Shown: positions 1-7,808, numbered from the stretch's first letter. The stretch is 64,000 nucleotides of DNA from Microbacterium sp. TNHR37B (GCF_001620065.1 NZ_LQGV01000001.1:868001-932000), one strand, 5' to 3'. Notes: a model not told the origin generated them from the sequence alone. Made by a program: numbers and translations.

Positions 1-764
1 GGTGCGAACGACGCCCCCATGTACACGCCGAACACGGCCAGTTGCACCCCCACGAAGGCGAAGGCCAGGCCGAGCGGCAGGAAGACGAAGACGGGGGCGA
101 CGAACACGAGGAAGCGGACGACGAGCAGCCCGAGTTCGATGAAACGGCCCTTGACGGGGGCCCGACCCAGCAAGTGTCGGAACGCGAGAGCGTGGAGGTT
201 GAGACCCTCCAGCGTCAGGAGCGGGAAGAACAGCCATCCCTGATGCCGCGTGACGAGGCGCTGCACACCTCGCGCCCGGGCCGCGTCCTCCTGCAGGAAC
301 GAGATGGTGTCCACCTCGATGTCCGGATCCTTCCCGACGCGGTTGGGATTGGCGTGGTGACGCGTGTGCTTCGTCGACCACCATGAGTAGCTCATGCCGA
401 CGACGCCGTTTCCGAGCAGGCGCGCGAGCCGGTCGTTGGCGGGACCCGACGCGAGGATCTGGCGGTGCGCGGCCTCATGCGCGAGGAAGGCCACCTGCGT
501 GAACAGGATTCCGAGCGCCGCGGCAATGAGCAACTGGAACCAGCTGTCCCCCAGCAGGACGAAGCCCGTGATGCAGCCCGCGAACGCCACGGCGATCGCG
601 GTGCCGACCAGCGCATAGAACCAGGGCGTCCGCCGCAGCAGCCCCGTCTCTCGCACGACCTGCGCCACCTCGGTGTAGGCGCGGGTAAGGGGCGGGAACT
701 CGTCCGTCCCGGCGTAGGTCTGGCGAAGCGGGCCGAGGCGAGGGGCGAGAGCGGAAGTGGAGAT
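1..764 (-). CDS. Membrane fatty acid desaturase, C-terminal part cut by window edge
   Basis: Acyl-CoA/acyl-lipid desaturase of the membrane di-iron family, introducing double bonds into membrane fatty acids. The visible N-terminal part has the first histidine boxes of the family, HEAAH and HTRHH, between hydrophobic segments; the third box lies beyond the window edge. The start is unclear. The reading frame is protein-like back to a position (764) where the codon is ATC, preceded at good distance by the Shine-Dalgarno-like AGGTGA. The first canonical start in frame is GTG at 668, which would remove 32 residues that look like a normal N-terminus. The gene lies about 160 bases downstream of cspA on the same strand, behind a terminator-like hairpin. 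A link to cold adaptation through cspA is only inference. Confidence 0.85.
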   Translation of the reverse strand, partial: MSTSALAPRLGPLRQTYAGTDEFPPLTRAYTEVAQVVRETGLLRRTPWFYALVGTAIAVAFAGCITGFVLLGDSWFQLLIAAALGILFTQVAFLAHEAAHRQILASGPANDRLARLLGNGVVGMSYSWWSTKHTRHHANPNRVGKDPDIEVDTISFLQEDAARARGVQRLVTRHQGWLFFPLLTLEGLNLHALAFRHLLGRAPVKGRFIELGLLVVRFLVFVAPVFVFLPLGLAFAFVGVQLAVFGVYMGASFA

Positions 765-883
765 GGAATCACCTGCTGGAGATCGGGACCCGGAGGCCGG
801 AGAGCCAAAGGCGGGCGCCGATCGCTATGCCCCACCGTACGCCTGCCCACATGGCCGCATCGGCATGTGCCCGGGCACACGAA

Positions 884-914
884 AGCCGGGCCCCGTGCAG
901 TACGGAGCCCGGCT
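884..914 (-). terminator. Hairpin terminator after cspA
   Basis: A 13-base stem (AGCCGGGCCCCGT paired with ACGGAGCCCGGCT, one mismatch) with a 5-base loop starts 11 bases beyond the cspA stop. It separates cspA from the downstream desaturase gene. No clear U-run follows, as is common in GC-rich actinobacteria. Confidence 0.65.
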
Positions 915-925
915 GACGGGAAGTC

Positions 926-1129
926 TCAGAGCGCGCGAATGTTCGCTGCCTGCATGCCCTTGGGGCCACGCTCGGCGTCGAACTCGACCTTCTGGTCTTC
1001 GCGGAGTTCCTTGAAGCCTTCGCCGGCGATCGCGCTGAAGTGAGCGAACAGGTCGGCGGAGCCGTCATCGGGAGCGATGAAGCCGTAGCCCTTCTCGGAG
1101 TTGAACCATTTCACGGTGCCAGTGGCCAT
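926..1129 (-). CDS. cspA: Cold shock protein (CspA family)
   Basis: Single cold-shock domain of 67 residues, a small beta-barrel that binds single-stranded RNA/DNA and acts as an RNA chaperone. The RNP1-like motif KGYGFIAPD and the RNP2-like LFAHFSAI are intact, and the opening [14 protein letters not shown] is typical. Length matches actinobacterial CspA exactly. The ATG at 1129 is chosen because the family starts there; GGAAAG lies just upstream. The long upstream region (1130-1423, shared with the divergent DJ-1 gene) could hold a structured 5' leader, but I see no clear element in it. Monocistronic, closed by the hairpin at 884-914. Confidence 0.95.
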   Translation of the reverse strand: MATGTVKWFNSEKGYGFIAPDDGSADLFAHFSAIAGEGFKELREDQKVEFDAERGPKGMQAANIRAL

Positions 1130-1411
1130 CGTGTCTTTCCTTCTGTTGTTCGGGCCGCCGAAGCGACCGGGGTGCCGAGCCGAAGGTTCCGACTCGGACG
1201 TATGTGGTGGTGTGGAGGACAGGCGAGCGGATCGCGTGTCGGAATCAGAGGACACCGGAGCAAACCATCATCAACCCGTCTGCATCGGAAGAGCAGAGGA
1301 TCGGGGACGAATCGGCCGGTCAGGACGACTGAGCCTAACACGGTCGCCCGCCGCCGCGTCAGTGCCTGTGCGTATGTTGTCAACCCCCTCTTTCATGTCG
1401 GGGGCCCGACC

Positions 1412-1417
1412 TAGCCT
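1412..1417 (+). promoter_or_regulatory. -10 element of the DJ-1 gene, leaderless geometry
   Basis: TAGCCT ends 6 bases before the ATG at 1424, so transcription is expected to begin at or next to the start codon. No Shine-Dalgarno sequence fits between them. Confidence 0.5.
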
Positions 1418-1423
1418 GCCGTC

Positions 1424-1972
1424 ATGACTCATCTCAGCGGAAAGAAGGTCGCCTTCCTCGCGACCGACGGCTTCGAAGACAGCGAGCTCACATCCCCGTG
1501 GGAGGCGGTGACGTCCGCTGGAGCGGAGGCCGTGCTCGTCGCCCCGTCCAGCGGCAGCATCTCCGGGAAGAACGGATACGCCCAGTCCGTCGATCTGACG
1601 ACGGACGGCGCCCGGGCGAGCGACTTCGACGCGCTCGTGCTTCCCGGCGGCGTCGTCAACGCCGACCACCTGCGGCTCGACGCGGCGGCAGTCGACTTCA
1701 CCCGCGACTTCTTCGAGCAGCACAAGCCGGTCGGGGCGATCTGCCATGCGGCATGGATCCTCGCCGAGGCGGACGTGCTATCGGGGCGGACGCTCACGAG
1801 CTACCCGAGCTTGAAGACCGATCTGCGCAACGCCGGCGCCACCTGGGTGGACGAGGAGGTCGTCGTCGACGAGGGACTGGTCTCCAGCCGCACGCCCGAT
1901 GACCTTCCCGCCTTCAACGCCAAGGTGGTCGAAGAGATCGACGAGGGCGCGCACTCGGGTCAGACCGCATGA
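1424..1972 (+). CDS. DJ-1/PfpI family (type 1 glutamine amidotransferase-like) protein
   Basis: 182-residue single-domain protein of the DJ-1/PfpI superfamily. The nucleophile elbow is AICHAAW with Cys107-His108, and the family acidic residue lies near the N-terminus in TDGFEDSEL. Members act as glyoxalase/deglycase-like enzymes or stress-linked hydrolases; the substrate here cannot be read from sequence. The next gene, an AraC regulator, starts 8 bases downstream, so the two are likely co-transcribed. The start at 1424 is supported by the -10 element 6 bases upstream. Cytoplasmic, no signal peptide. Confidence 0.9.
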   Translation: MTHLSGKKVAFLATDGFEDSELTSPWEAVTSAGAEAVLVAPSSGSISGKNGYAQSVDLTTDGARASDFDALVLPGGVVNADHLRLDAAAVDFTRDFFEQHKPVGAICHAAWILAEADVLSGRTLTSYPSLKTDLRNAGATWVDEEVVVDEGLVSSRTPDDLPAFNAKVVEEIDEGAHSGQTA

Positions 1973-1979
1973 CGCGACG

Positions 1980-2921
1980 ATGATCGAGAGGGTTCGTATC
2001 CACACCACGGGAGCGGAAGCGGTCGAACAGACGTGGCGGGCCGTGGTGCCCTCGGCCCATCTCCGACGCGCCGAGCACCAGCAGTACCGGTTCTCGTGGT
2101 CGTCGGCCACATGGCAAGGGGCGTCCGTGGTCGCCTACGATCTCGACGCTCCCGTGCGCTCGCACGCGGCACCCGAGGACCAGATCATGATCTGCCGGCT
2201 GACCGTCGCGGGCGGTGGCGCCTGGGATGAGGACGGTGCGCTGAACGGTGAGCTGCCGTGGGGAACCGACGGACGCCCCATCAGCGCGCGGTGGGACGGA
2301 CGCGGTCGGGTCCACGCTCTCGTGTTCGACCGTTCGGAGATCGAACGGGCCGCCCACGCGCTCACCGGGCGGGAGCATCCGCGTCCGCATCGCTGGGACA
2401 GTCGTCCGATCTCCGACGCCGCGGCGCGACACTGGGAGCGCACCTATCGGTATGTCGCCGCGTCGGTCCTGGGCGACCCGGAGGAGCCGAGCGCGCTCGC
2501 AGCGGTCGAGCTCCGGCGCCTCGCCGCGCAAGCGACTCTCCTGGCCTTCTCCCCGACCTTCCTCGACGACACCGACCGCACCTCACAACGGCGGGCGGCC
2601 CCGACGAGCGTCCGACGCGCACTCAGTTTCATCGAGGCGAACGCCGACCAGCCGATCGGACTCGACGACATCGCGCGGGCGGCCGGGATGTCCACGCGCG
2701 GACTGCAGTACGCGTTCCGTCGCGCTCTCGATATCACGCCCATGCAGGCACTCCGGCACGCACGACTCGTCGCCGTGCGGGAGGAACTGCGCCGGGACGA
2801 GACGATGAGCGTCGCCGAGATCGCTCGTCGCTGGGGGTTCCTCCACCCGTCCCGCTTCGCGGCGCACTACCGCGCCGCGTTCGGCGAAAGCCCGCATGCC
2901 ACGCGCCGGAACCGCCGATGA
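1980..2921 (+). CDS. AraC family transcriptional regulator
   Basis: 313 residues. The C-terminal 100 residues hold two helix-turn-helix units typical of AraC proteins: IGLDDIARAAGMSTRGLQYA, then the second around MSVAEIARRWGFLHPSRFAAHY. The N-terminal about 200 residues resemble the AraC_binding_2 type sensing domain. The ATG at 1980 is used because homologous sequence begins there; an in-frame start at 1899 would add out-of-family sequence overlapping the DJ-1 gene. Located 8 bases after the DJ-1 gene, so it may control that operon or an unlinked target. Ligand unknown. Confidence 0.9.
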   Translation: MIERVRIHTTGAEAVEQTWRAVVPSAHLRRAEHQQYRFSWSSATWQGASVVAYDLDAPVRSHAAPEDQIMICRLTVAGGGAWDEDGALNGELPWGTDGRPISARWDGRGRVHALVFDRSEIERAAHALTGREHPRPHRWDSRPISDAAARHWERTYRYVAASVLGDPEEPSALAAVELRRLAAQATLLAFSPTFLDDTDRTSQRRAAPTSVRRALSFIEANADQPIGLDDIARAAGMSTRGLQYAFRRALDITPMQALRHARLVAVREELRRDETMSVAEIARRWGFLHPSRFAAHYRAAFGESPHATRRNRR

Positions 2922-3026
2922 TCACGTCGCGGGAGCCGTTCGGTCACCCGTCGCTCGACGCTTTCGTTTTGCGGCTCCGCTCTTCGTCCAGGGGGCACGG
3001 CGACCGCCGGTGTCCCGGCGCGACGC

Positions 3027-3389
3027 ATGCTGGTTCCGGTGAGCAGACTGGTCTACGACGGACATCATCGCCTCGTCACCGACGACCGCACCCTCCGTCA
3101 CCTGCAATGGGTCATCGGGGACAAACTCCGTCGCCACGAACCGTTCATGTTCACCTGGACGCACCCCCCGGAGGACGGCGGCGGTCGCCTGGCCGTGTGG
3201 GTCACCCCCGACGTCGGGCTCGCCTATACGTTCGACGAGCGCCGGGGCGGGCCGCTGAACGCCCGCTGGATCCAGGCGCTCGCTCTAGCCGCGCACTCAC
3301 CGGCCGGCCTGTGGCTGGTCCCCGAACCCGTCGACGAGGATGGGGAGACGGAGACGAGCGACCCCAGCCCCCAGGAGGTTTCCCCGTGA
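3027..3389 (+). CDS. DUF7882 family small protein
   Basis: 120-residue protein of a family common in Microbacteriaceae (now DUF7882, often misnamed ATP-dependent DNA ligase). Seen here: the opening RLVYDG, the central LRHLQWVIGDKLRRHEPFMF, and PAGLWLVPEP near the end, followed by an acidic tail. Function unknown; too short to be a ligase and without any nucleotidyltransferase motif. Start may be ATG 3027 or GTG 3039; the latter gives M-S-R-L-V-Y, closer to the family N-terminus. Its TGA overlaps the GTG of the next gene (GTGA), so the two are translationally coupled. Confidence 0.75.
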   Translation: MLVPVSRLVYDGHHRLVTDDRTLRHLQWVIGDKLRRHEPFMFTWTHPPEDGGGRLAVWVTPDVGLAYTFDERRGGPLNARWIQALALAAHSPAGLWLVPEPVDEDGETETSDPSPQEVSP

Positions 3390-4357
3390 CCGACACGCCC
3401 CCGGCAGACATCGACGATCTCCTTGCTGCCATCGCCGGCAGGTGCGAGGAGACCGGAACGCACGTCGGCGCCGTGGAGTCGCTGACAAGCGGAGCGATCG
3501 CGACTGCCCTCGGCCGCGGTGAGGGCGCGTCCGCGTGGTTCCGAGGCTCCATCGTCGCGTATGAGATGCAGACGAAGCACGACCTCCTGTGGCTCGAGCC
3601 GGGCACCGACCCCTGCTCCCCCTCGTGTGCCCGCCAGCTGGCCCAAGCGGGCCTGAGGGCGCTCGCCGCCGACGCCTGCGTGTCGGCGACGGGAGTCGGA
3701 GGGCCGGATCCGTCCGACGGACACCCACCGGGCGAGGTCCACATCGGGGTGGCAACCCGCGCGGGAGTCACCACGCAGGCGCACCAGTTCGACGGATCAC
3801 CCGAGGAGATCCTGGAAGCCACCGTGCGCGCGGCACTCCTCGCCCTGTGGGAGCGGGGCGAACCGGATCCCTCCGCCACCGTGACCGCAGACGACGACGG
3901 TGTGCGGATCGAGCCCCTGCGTCCCGACGACGCCGGCGAAGTCCTCACCGTTCAGCGAGCGGCCTTCGTCAGCGAAGCGCAGCTGTACGGCTCGGCCGAG
4001 ACGCCGCCGCTGACGCAGACCCTCGAGCAGGTCGAGGCAGAGCTCGCCGACGCGGACGGCTGGGTCGCCCGGCGTCACGGGCGTCTCGTGGGCGTGATCC
4101 GCACGCGCGAGCACGACGACTCGCTCCTCATCGGGCGGATCGCGATCGCGCCCGACCAGCAGGGTCAGGGTCTCGGTCGCCGGCTTCTCGAGGCCGCGGA
4201 GTCGCACAGCACCGCGCGGGTGGCGGAACTGTTCACCGGGAGTCTCAGCGAAGGCAACCTCCGGCTCTACCGCGACTGCGGCTACCGGGAGAGCGAGCGC
4301 GTCGACCAGGGCGACGGCACCGCGCAGGTGTTCCTCCGCAAGACGCTCCGCGACTGA
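3386..4357 (+). CDS. CinA C-terminal (PncC-like) domain fused to GNAT acetyltransferase
   Basis: 323-residue two-domain protein. Residues about 5-160 match the CinA C-terminal domain, nicotinamide-nucleotide amidase (PncC) type, with VGAVESLTSGAIATALG near the start and GVGGPDPSDGHPPGEVHIGV later. PncC deamidates NMN to NaMN in pyridine nucleotide recycling. Residues about 175-323 are a GNAT N-acetyltransferase with the acetyl-CoA loop IAIAPDQQGQGLGRRLLEAA. GTG 3386 is the start: AGGAGGTT lies 5 bases upstream and the codon overlaps the previous stop. The frame runs through both domains without interruption, so the fusion is real in this sequence. Partner relation between amidase and acetyltransferase is unknown. 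Confidence 0.85.
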   Translation: MTDTPPADIDDLLAAIAGRCEETGTHVGAVESLTSGAIATALGRGEGASAWFRGSIVAYEMQTKHDLLWLEPGTDPCSPSCARQLAQAGLRALAADACVSATGVGGPDPSDGHPPGEVHIGVATRAGVTTQAHQFDGSPEEILEATVRAALLALWERGEPDPSATVTADDDGVRIEPLRPDDAGEVLTVQRAAFVSEAQLYGSAETPPLTQTLEQVEAELADADGWVARRHGRLVGVIRTREHDDSLLIGRIAIAPDQQGQGLGRRLLEAAESHSTARVAELFTGSLSEGNLRLYRDCGYRESERVDQGDGTAQVFLRKTLRD

Positions 4358-4377
4358 GCGGGCGACTCGCCTCCCGG

Positions 4378-4403
4378 GCGGCGGGGAGGGGACGCCCCGC
4401 CGC
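4378..4403. terminator. Bidirectional hairpin between convergent genes
   Basis: Perfect 9-base arms GCGGCGGGG and CCCCGCCGC enclose an 8-base loop in the 68-base gap between the CinA-GNAT gene and the convergent alcohol dehydrogenase gene. It can serve transcripts from both sides. Confidence 0.6.
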
Positions 4404-4425
4404 GCCTCCGGCCCGGAGTCGTCGA

Positions 4426-5604
4426 TCACGACTGCGCGTCGAGCACGACCTTGATGCAGCCGTCTTCCTTCTTCTGGAAGAGCTCGTAGTGTTCGGCGGC
4501 TCGCCCCAGCGGTGGTCGATGGGTGACCAGATCCTCGGTTCCGAGCGGATCGTCCGGCGCCTCGACGAGCGGCATCAGCACGTCCGTCCAACGCCGGACA
4601 TTGCACTGCCCCATCCGTAGGGTGACCTGCTTGTCGAAGAGCGTCTTCATCGGCAGCGGGTCGGCCTCCCCCGCGTACACGCCGCTGATCGAGAGCGTTC
4701 CGCCGCGCCGCACCATGTCGACGCCGCTGAGCAGAGCCGCCGTCCGATCGAGCCCGGCGGTCTGCAGGAGCGGCTGCGCGACGGCGTCGGGGAGCGCACC
4801 GAGCAGGTGATGCGCCGCGCTGACCACCGGATTGCCGTGTGCTTCCATCCCGACCGCGTCGATCACGGCATCCGCCCCGCGACCCCCCGTGGCGCTGCGG
4901 ACGACCTCGACCGCGTCGTCGACGTCGATGGCGCGCACGCCGTGACGCTCGGCCATCGCCCGACGCTCGGGGACCAGATCGATCCCGACGACGTCGTATC
5001 CCAGGTATCGGCCGATGCGGGAGGCGAACTGTCCGACCGGCCCCAGCCCGACCACCGCGAGCGTGCCGGCTTCGGGGACGTGGGCGTACTGCACGGCCTG
5101 CCATGCCGTCGGCAGGATGTCGCTGAGGAACAGGTACCGGTCGTCGGGAAGGTCGTCGCCGACGGGGATGGCGTTGGCATCGGCGAGGGGAACCCTCAGT
5201 CGTTCGGCCTGGCCACCCGGCACCTGTCCATAGAGCTTGGTGTATCCGTAGAGCGCCGCCCCGGACTCGTACTCGCGCACCTGAGTGGTCTCGCATTGGG
5301 ACTGGAGGCCACGCGCGCACATGAAGCACTGTCCGCACGCGATCGTGAAGGGGATCACGACCCGCTGGCCCGGGGCGAGCGACTGCACCGCCGAGCCCAC
5401 CTCCTCCACGACCCCCATGGTCTCGTGACCGAGCACGTCGCCCCGGTCGAGGAACGGGCCGAACACCTCGTACAGGTGGAGGTCCGAGCCGCAGATCGCC
5501 GTGGACGTGACCCGGATGATCGCATCGGTCGGCTCGATGATGTGCGGATCCGGGACCTCCCGCACCTCGACGTGCCGACGCCCTTGCCAGGTGAGGGCCC
5601 TCAT
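4426..5604 (-). CDS. Zinc-dependent alcohol dehydrogenase (formaldehyde-dehydrogenase-like, MDR family)
   Basis: 392-residue medium-chain dehydrogenase/reductase. Catalytic zinc ligands are visible in ICGSDLH and GHETMGV; the four-cysteine structural zinc lobe is ACGQCFMCARGLQSQC. The Rossmann segment is VVGLGPVGQFASRIGRYLG, followed by DLVPERR, an acid suited to NAD. Length and layout resemble glutathione-independent formaldehyde dehydrogenase-like proteins rather than classical ADH; substrate not determined. The start codon overlaps the stop of the small upstream gene by 4 bases, so it is the second cistron of that pair. Confidence 0.9.
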   Translation of the reverse strand: MRALTWQGRRHVEVREVPDPHIIEPTDAIIRVTSTAICGSDLHLYEVFGPFLDRGDVLGHETMGVVEEVGSAVQSLAPGQRVVIPFTIACGQCFMCARGLQSQCETTQVREYESGAALYGYTKLYGQVPGGQAERLRVPLADANAIPVGDDLPDDRYLFLSDILPTAWQAVQYAHVPEAGTLAVVGLGPVGQFASRIGRYLGYDVVGIDLVPERRAMAERHGVRAIDVDDAVEVVRSATGGRGADAVIDAVGMEAHGNPVVSAAHHLLGALPDAVAQPLLQTAGLDRTAALLSGVDMVRRGGTLSISGVYAGEADPLPMKTLFDKQVTLRMGQCNVRRWTDVLMPLVEAPDDPLGTEDLVTHRPPLGRAAEHYELFQKKEDGCIKVVLDAQS

Positions 5605-5864
5605 GCCTGACCCCCCGACTCGGAGGCGGCTGGAAGCTCGGTCCGCAGATCGCGGGGTCCGCCGGCCGGGTCGGCGGGTTCGGCGAGGTCGTCGGGGCTG
5701 AGGTCGCCCTCCCCGTCCTCGCCGATGTCGGCGATCAAAGGGTCTGTCCCCTGCGACTCCGGCTGAGCCGTGGATGGGGGGAGGTCCTCCTGCGGGATCT
5801 CTTCCGTGACCTCGGCCTGGTCATCGTGCGGGAAGCGGTCGGTGAAGTCGGCTGCGGTGGTCAT
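5601..5864 (-). CDS. Small acidic protein of unknown function
   Basis: 87 residues, very rich in Asp, Glu and Pro, without hydrophobic segments or cysteines; likely unstructured. No family recognised. Supported as a gene by its 4-base overlap (ATGA) with the alcohol dehydrogenase start and by matching base composition. ATG 5864 is preferred over an in-frame GTG at 5873, because a G-rich stretch precedes it. Confidence 0.55.
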   Translation of the reverse strand: MTTAADFTDRFPHDDQAEVTEEIPQEDLPPSTAQPESQGTDPLIADIGEDGEGDLSPDDLAEPADPAGGPRDLRTELPAASESGGQA

Positions 5865-5927
5865 GCCCCCCACGTTCAGGGCGCGGGATCCACGGACGAA
5901 GGGGGTTGCGTCGCCTCGCCCGCCCCG

Positions 5928-6215
5928 CTAGGCGCTCCTCCCCGCACGCCGGACTCCCCACGTGAGCGCTGCGGCGCCAAGGGCCGTCACGACGATCACC
6001 GCGAGCCACAACGCCGGCATCGCGGGCAAGGCGGACAGCGCGAACCAGAAGGAGGTGCAGGAGTCGTCGGCGGTGCCGGCAGGGCACGCGGTCGCCTGCA
6101 CCAGCGGGGCCCAGAGCACGGTGGCGACGAGAACGAGGGCGGCGGCTGCCATCCACACGATGGCAAGGGTGCGGCCGGACCATCGGCTCAGACCTTCCCC
6201 CTCCCGGCGATTCAT
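5928..6215 (-). CDS. Small two-helix membrane protein
   Basis: 95 residues with two strongly hydrophobic helices, about residues 17-42 and 62-85, separated by a short loop with two cysteines (ACPAGTADDSC) that could form a disulfide outside the membrane. No family recognised. The start overlaps the tetR stop by 4 bases, so it is the second gene of a tetR operon and probably under the same control. Confidence 0.65.
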   Translation of the reverse strand: MNRREGEGLSRWSGRTLAIVWMAAAALVLVATVLWAPLVQATACPAGTADDSCTSFWFALSALPAMPALWLAVIVVTALGAAALTWGVRRAGRSA

Positions 6216-6829
6216 CGCGCCCGCCCGTCGCCGCTGACAGGCCTCGACGCCTCCTGGATCTCCGTGGCGAGATGGGTCGCGAGCGCCCGCACATGCTCAC
6301 GCCGAGCGCGGGCGGCGGCTTCCCCCTCGCCGACGAAGAGTTTGGCCAACTGTGGGAAGACGTGCCAGCCGTCGGTCAGCGTGACGATCGAGAGGAGCAG
6401 TCCCCCGGCCGCCTCTCTGGAGACATCCGGGAGGGCGGCCTGCACGGCGGTCACCTTGTCGAGGCAGTGCGCCTGGCGACGCTCGAGTGCGGCGACCTCG
6501 ACACCCCGGACGAGCCCCTCCCACGCCATGAGGCGCGGGAGCTCCGGATGGGCGGACACGTGGTCGAGCAGGCGCGCCGCGTAATCGCCGATCGCCTCGG
6601 GCCCCGATCCGTGGATCGGGACGTCGGCGGTGGCTCGGCCGAGCTCGTGCGCGACCACCGCGTCGAACAGCCCGTCCTTGCTTCCGAAGTATTGGTAGAT
6701 GCGCTCCTTGTTCACCGTCGCGCGCTCGGCGATGCGATCCACGCGCGCACCGGACAACCCGTGTTCGCTGAACTCCGCCGTCGCTGCCTCCAGGAGCAGC
6801 TGGCGCGTGCGTGCCGTATCGCGTGCCAT
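6212..6829 (-). CDS. TetR/AcrR family transcriptional regulator
   Basis: 205 residues. N-terminal TetR helix-turn-helix: RQLLLEAATAEFSEHGLSGA, then VDRIAERATVNKERIYQYFG. The C-terminal half resembles the TetR_C domains of drug-responsive repressors. It is divergent from a small membrane gene at 6926, and the 96-base gap contains two CAAC...GTTG inverted repeats, the likely operators. Expected to repress both its own operon and the divergent gene until an unknown ligand binds. Confidence 0.9.
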   Translation of the reverse strand: MARDTARTRQLLLEAATAEFSEHGLSGARVDRIAERATVNKERIYQYFGSKDGLFDAVVAHELGRATADVPIHGSGPEAIGDYAARLLDHVSAHPELPRLMAWEGLVRGVEVAALERRQAHCLDKVTAVQAALPDVSREAAGGLLLSIVTLTDGWHVFPQLAKLFVGEGEAAARARREHVRALATHLATEIQEASRPVSGDGRAR

Positions 6830-6835
6830 GACCGG

Positions 6836-6841
6836 AGTGTA
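6836..6841 (-). promoter_or_regulatory. -10 element of tetR, leaderless geometry
   Basis: TACACT ends 6 bases before the tetR ATG; no Shine-Dalgarno sequence is present. The upstream operator-like repeat at 6850-6863 falls in the spacer, consistent with autorepression. Confidence 0.5.
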
Positions 6842-6849
6842 TCGTCTTC

Positions 6850-6863
6850 CAACTATTCAGTTG
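6850..6863. promoter_or_regulatory. Operator-like inverted repeat 1 (TetR)
   Basis: CAACTATTCAGTTG: 5-base inverted arms (CAACT/AGTTG). It lies between the tetR -10 element and the -35 of the divergent gene, so one repressor dimer could block both promoters. Confidence 0.6.
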
Positions 6864-6889
6864 CTAACCCCTCACGCGAGCTCTATGCT
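6861..6889 (+). promoter_or_regulatory. Promoter of the divergent membrane gene
   Basis: TTGCTA at 6861-6866 and TATGCT at 6884-6889 with a 17-base spacer form a good sigma-70-type promoter. The predicted start near 6896 lies just ahead of operator 2. Confidence 0.55.
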
Positions 6890-6903
6890 CGGAATACTCA
6901 AAC

Positions 6904-6919
6904 CAACCAGTTAGTTGGA
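6904..6919. promoter_or_regulatory. Operator-like inverted repeat 2 (TetR)
   Basis: CCAACCAGTTAGTTGG has CCAAC/GTTGG arms sharing the core of repeat 1. It sits just downstream of the predicted transcription start of the gene at 6926, a position where a bound repressor would block elongation or initiation. Confidence 0.6.
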
Positions 6920-6925
6920 GTCGTC

Positions 6926-7240
6926 ATGACCACACCGACACCCGCATCCCGTCCTCTCGCTCCGTCCGCCGAAGAGGTCACGCTGCCCACCGCTATGCCG
7001 ACTCCCCCGCCGATGCCGAGCATCCACGTCCGCGCGTTCCTCACGTGGCTCGCGATCTTCCCCCTCGTCACGCTCGGGATGACGGCGATCAGCCCCCTCA
7101 CGGAGGACTGGCCGATCGTCCTCCGCGCACTCGTGTTGACCGCCATCGTCGTTCCGATCGCGGTGTACCTCGCCATGCCGCAGCTCCTCCGGGCCCACGG
7201 CGCGCTCGCACGCCGGCGAGGCCGCCGCTCAGCGCGCTGA
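6926..7240 (+). CDS. Small membrane protein, TetR-controlled
   Basis: 104 residues: a Pro-rich soluble N-terminus of about 35 residues, two transmembrane helices (about 37-55 and 67-90) and a basic C-terminus, so the positive-inside rule puts the tail in the cytoplasm. The segment TWLAIFPLVTLGM resembles the membrane part attached to some antibiotic biosynthesis monooxygenase-domain proteins, but that domain is absent. GGAG lies 5 bases before ATG 6926. The divergent TetR gene and the two operators suggest an inducible, perhaps membrane-stress or efflux-related role; this is inference. Confidence 0.7.
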   Translation: MTTPTPASRPLAPSAEEVTLPTAMPTPPPMPSIHVRAFLTWLAIFPLVTLGMTAISPLTEDWPIVLRALVLTAIVVPIAVYLAMPQLLRAHGALARRRGRRSAR

Positions 7241-7252
7241 GGACCCGCCGGT

Positions 7253-7795
7253 TCAGCTGCTGAGGATCCGCTGGAACAGCAGGTGATCCTGCCAGCGGCC
7301 GGCGATGCGCAGATACTCCGGAGCCATCCCGATCCGTTCGAACCCGCAGCGATGCAACACCGCCTGCGACGCACCGTTGTCGACGAGCGTGCTGGCCTGG
7401 ATCCGGTGGAGACCGATGGCGGTGCCGGCCAGCGCGACCGTCGCCTGCACGGCCGCGGTCATCAGCCCCCGGCCGGCATACTCGGCATCGATCCAGTAGC
7501 CGAGGTTCGCGCTCTGGAACGCGCCGCGAGCGATGCCCGACAGGGTCACCCGACCGATGATCAGGTCTTCGTCGAGGAGCGCCAACGGCACTCCTCCGCC
7601 GGCCTTCTCATCCGCGAGCGCCCGCTCGATCTCCGTCCGCTGCCCCTCCTCGCTGAAGAACGTCTCGTCGCGTATCGGTGACGTGGGTTCGAGGTGAGCC
7701 CGGTTCCGCCGGTATGCCTCCGCAAGCGCGGCGGCATCGGCCAGGGCAAGTGAGCGGAGGCGGATGTCGTCGGAGAGCGCGATGTCGTGGTGCAC
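7253..7795 (-). CDS. GNAT N-acetyltransferase, RimJ/RimL type
   Basis: 180 residues with the RimJ/RimL layout: an N-terminal substrate region, GYWIDAEYAGRGLMTAAV forming the acetyl-CoA loop, and the closing CGFERIGMAPEYLRI. Relatives acetylate N-terminal amines of ribosomal proteins or small-molecule amines; the target cannot be told here. The GTG start at 7795 fits a -10 element 7 bases upstream. Confidence 0.88.
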   Translation of the reverse strand: MHHDIALSDDIRLRSLALADAAALAEAYRRNRAHLEPTSPIRDETFFSEEGQRTEIERALADEKAGGGVPLALLDEDLIIGRVTLSGIARGAFQSANLGYWIDAEYAGRGLMTAAVQATVALAGTAIGLHRIQASTLVDNGASQAVLHRCGFERIGMAPEYLRIAGRWQDHLLFQRILSS

Positions 7796-7802
7796 TCGAG
7801 GG

Positions 7803-7808
7803 ACCCTA
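7803..7808 (-). promoter_or_regulatory. -10 element of the GNAT gene, leaderless geometry
   Basis: TAGGGT ends 7 bases before the GTG at 7795, in a 72-base gap from the upstream pdxH-like gene. No Shine-Dalgarno sequence. Confidence 0.45.

Noticed and set aside
392..880. Open frame overlapping the desaturase gene in another minus-strand frame
   Set aside because: Arg/Ser/Pro-rich shadow; the desaturase histidine boxes lie in the neighbouring frame.
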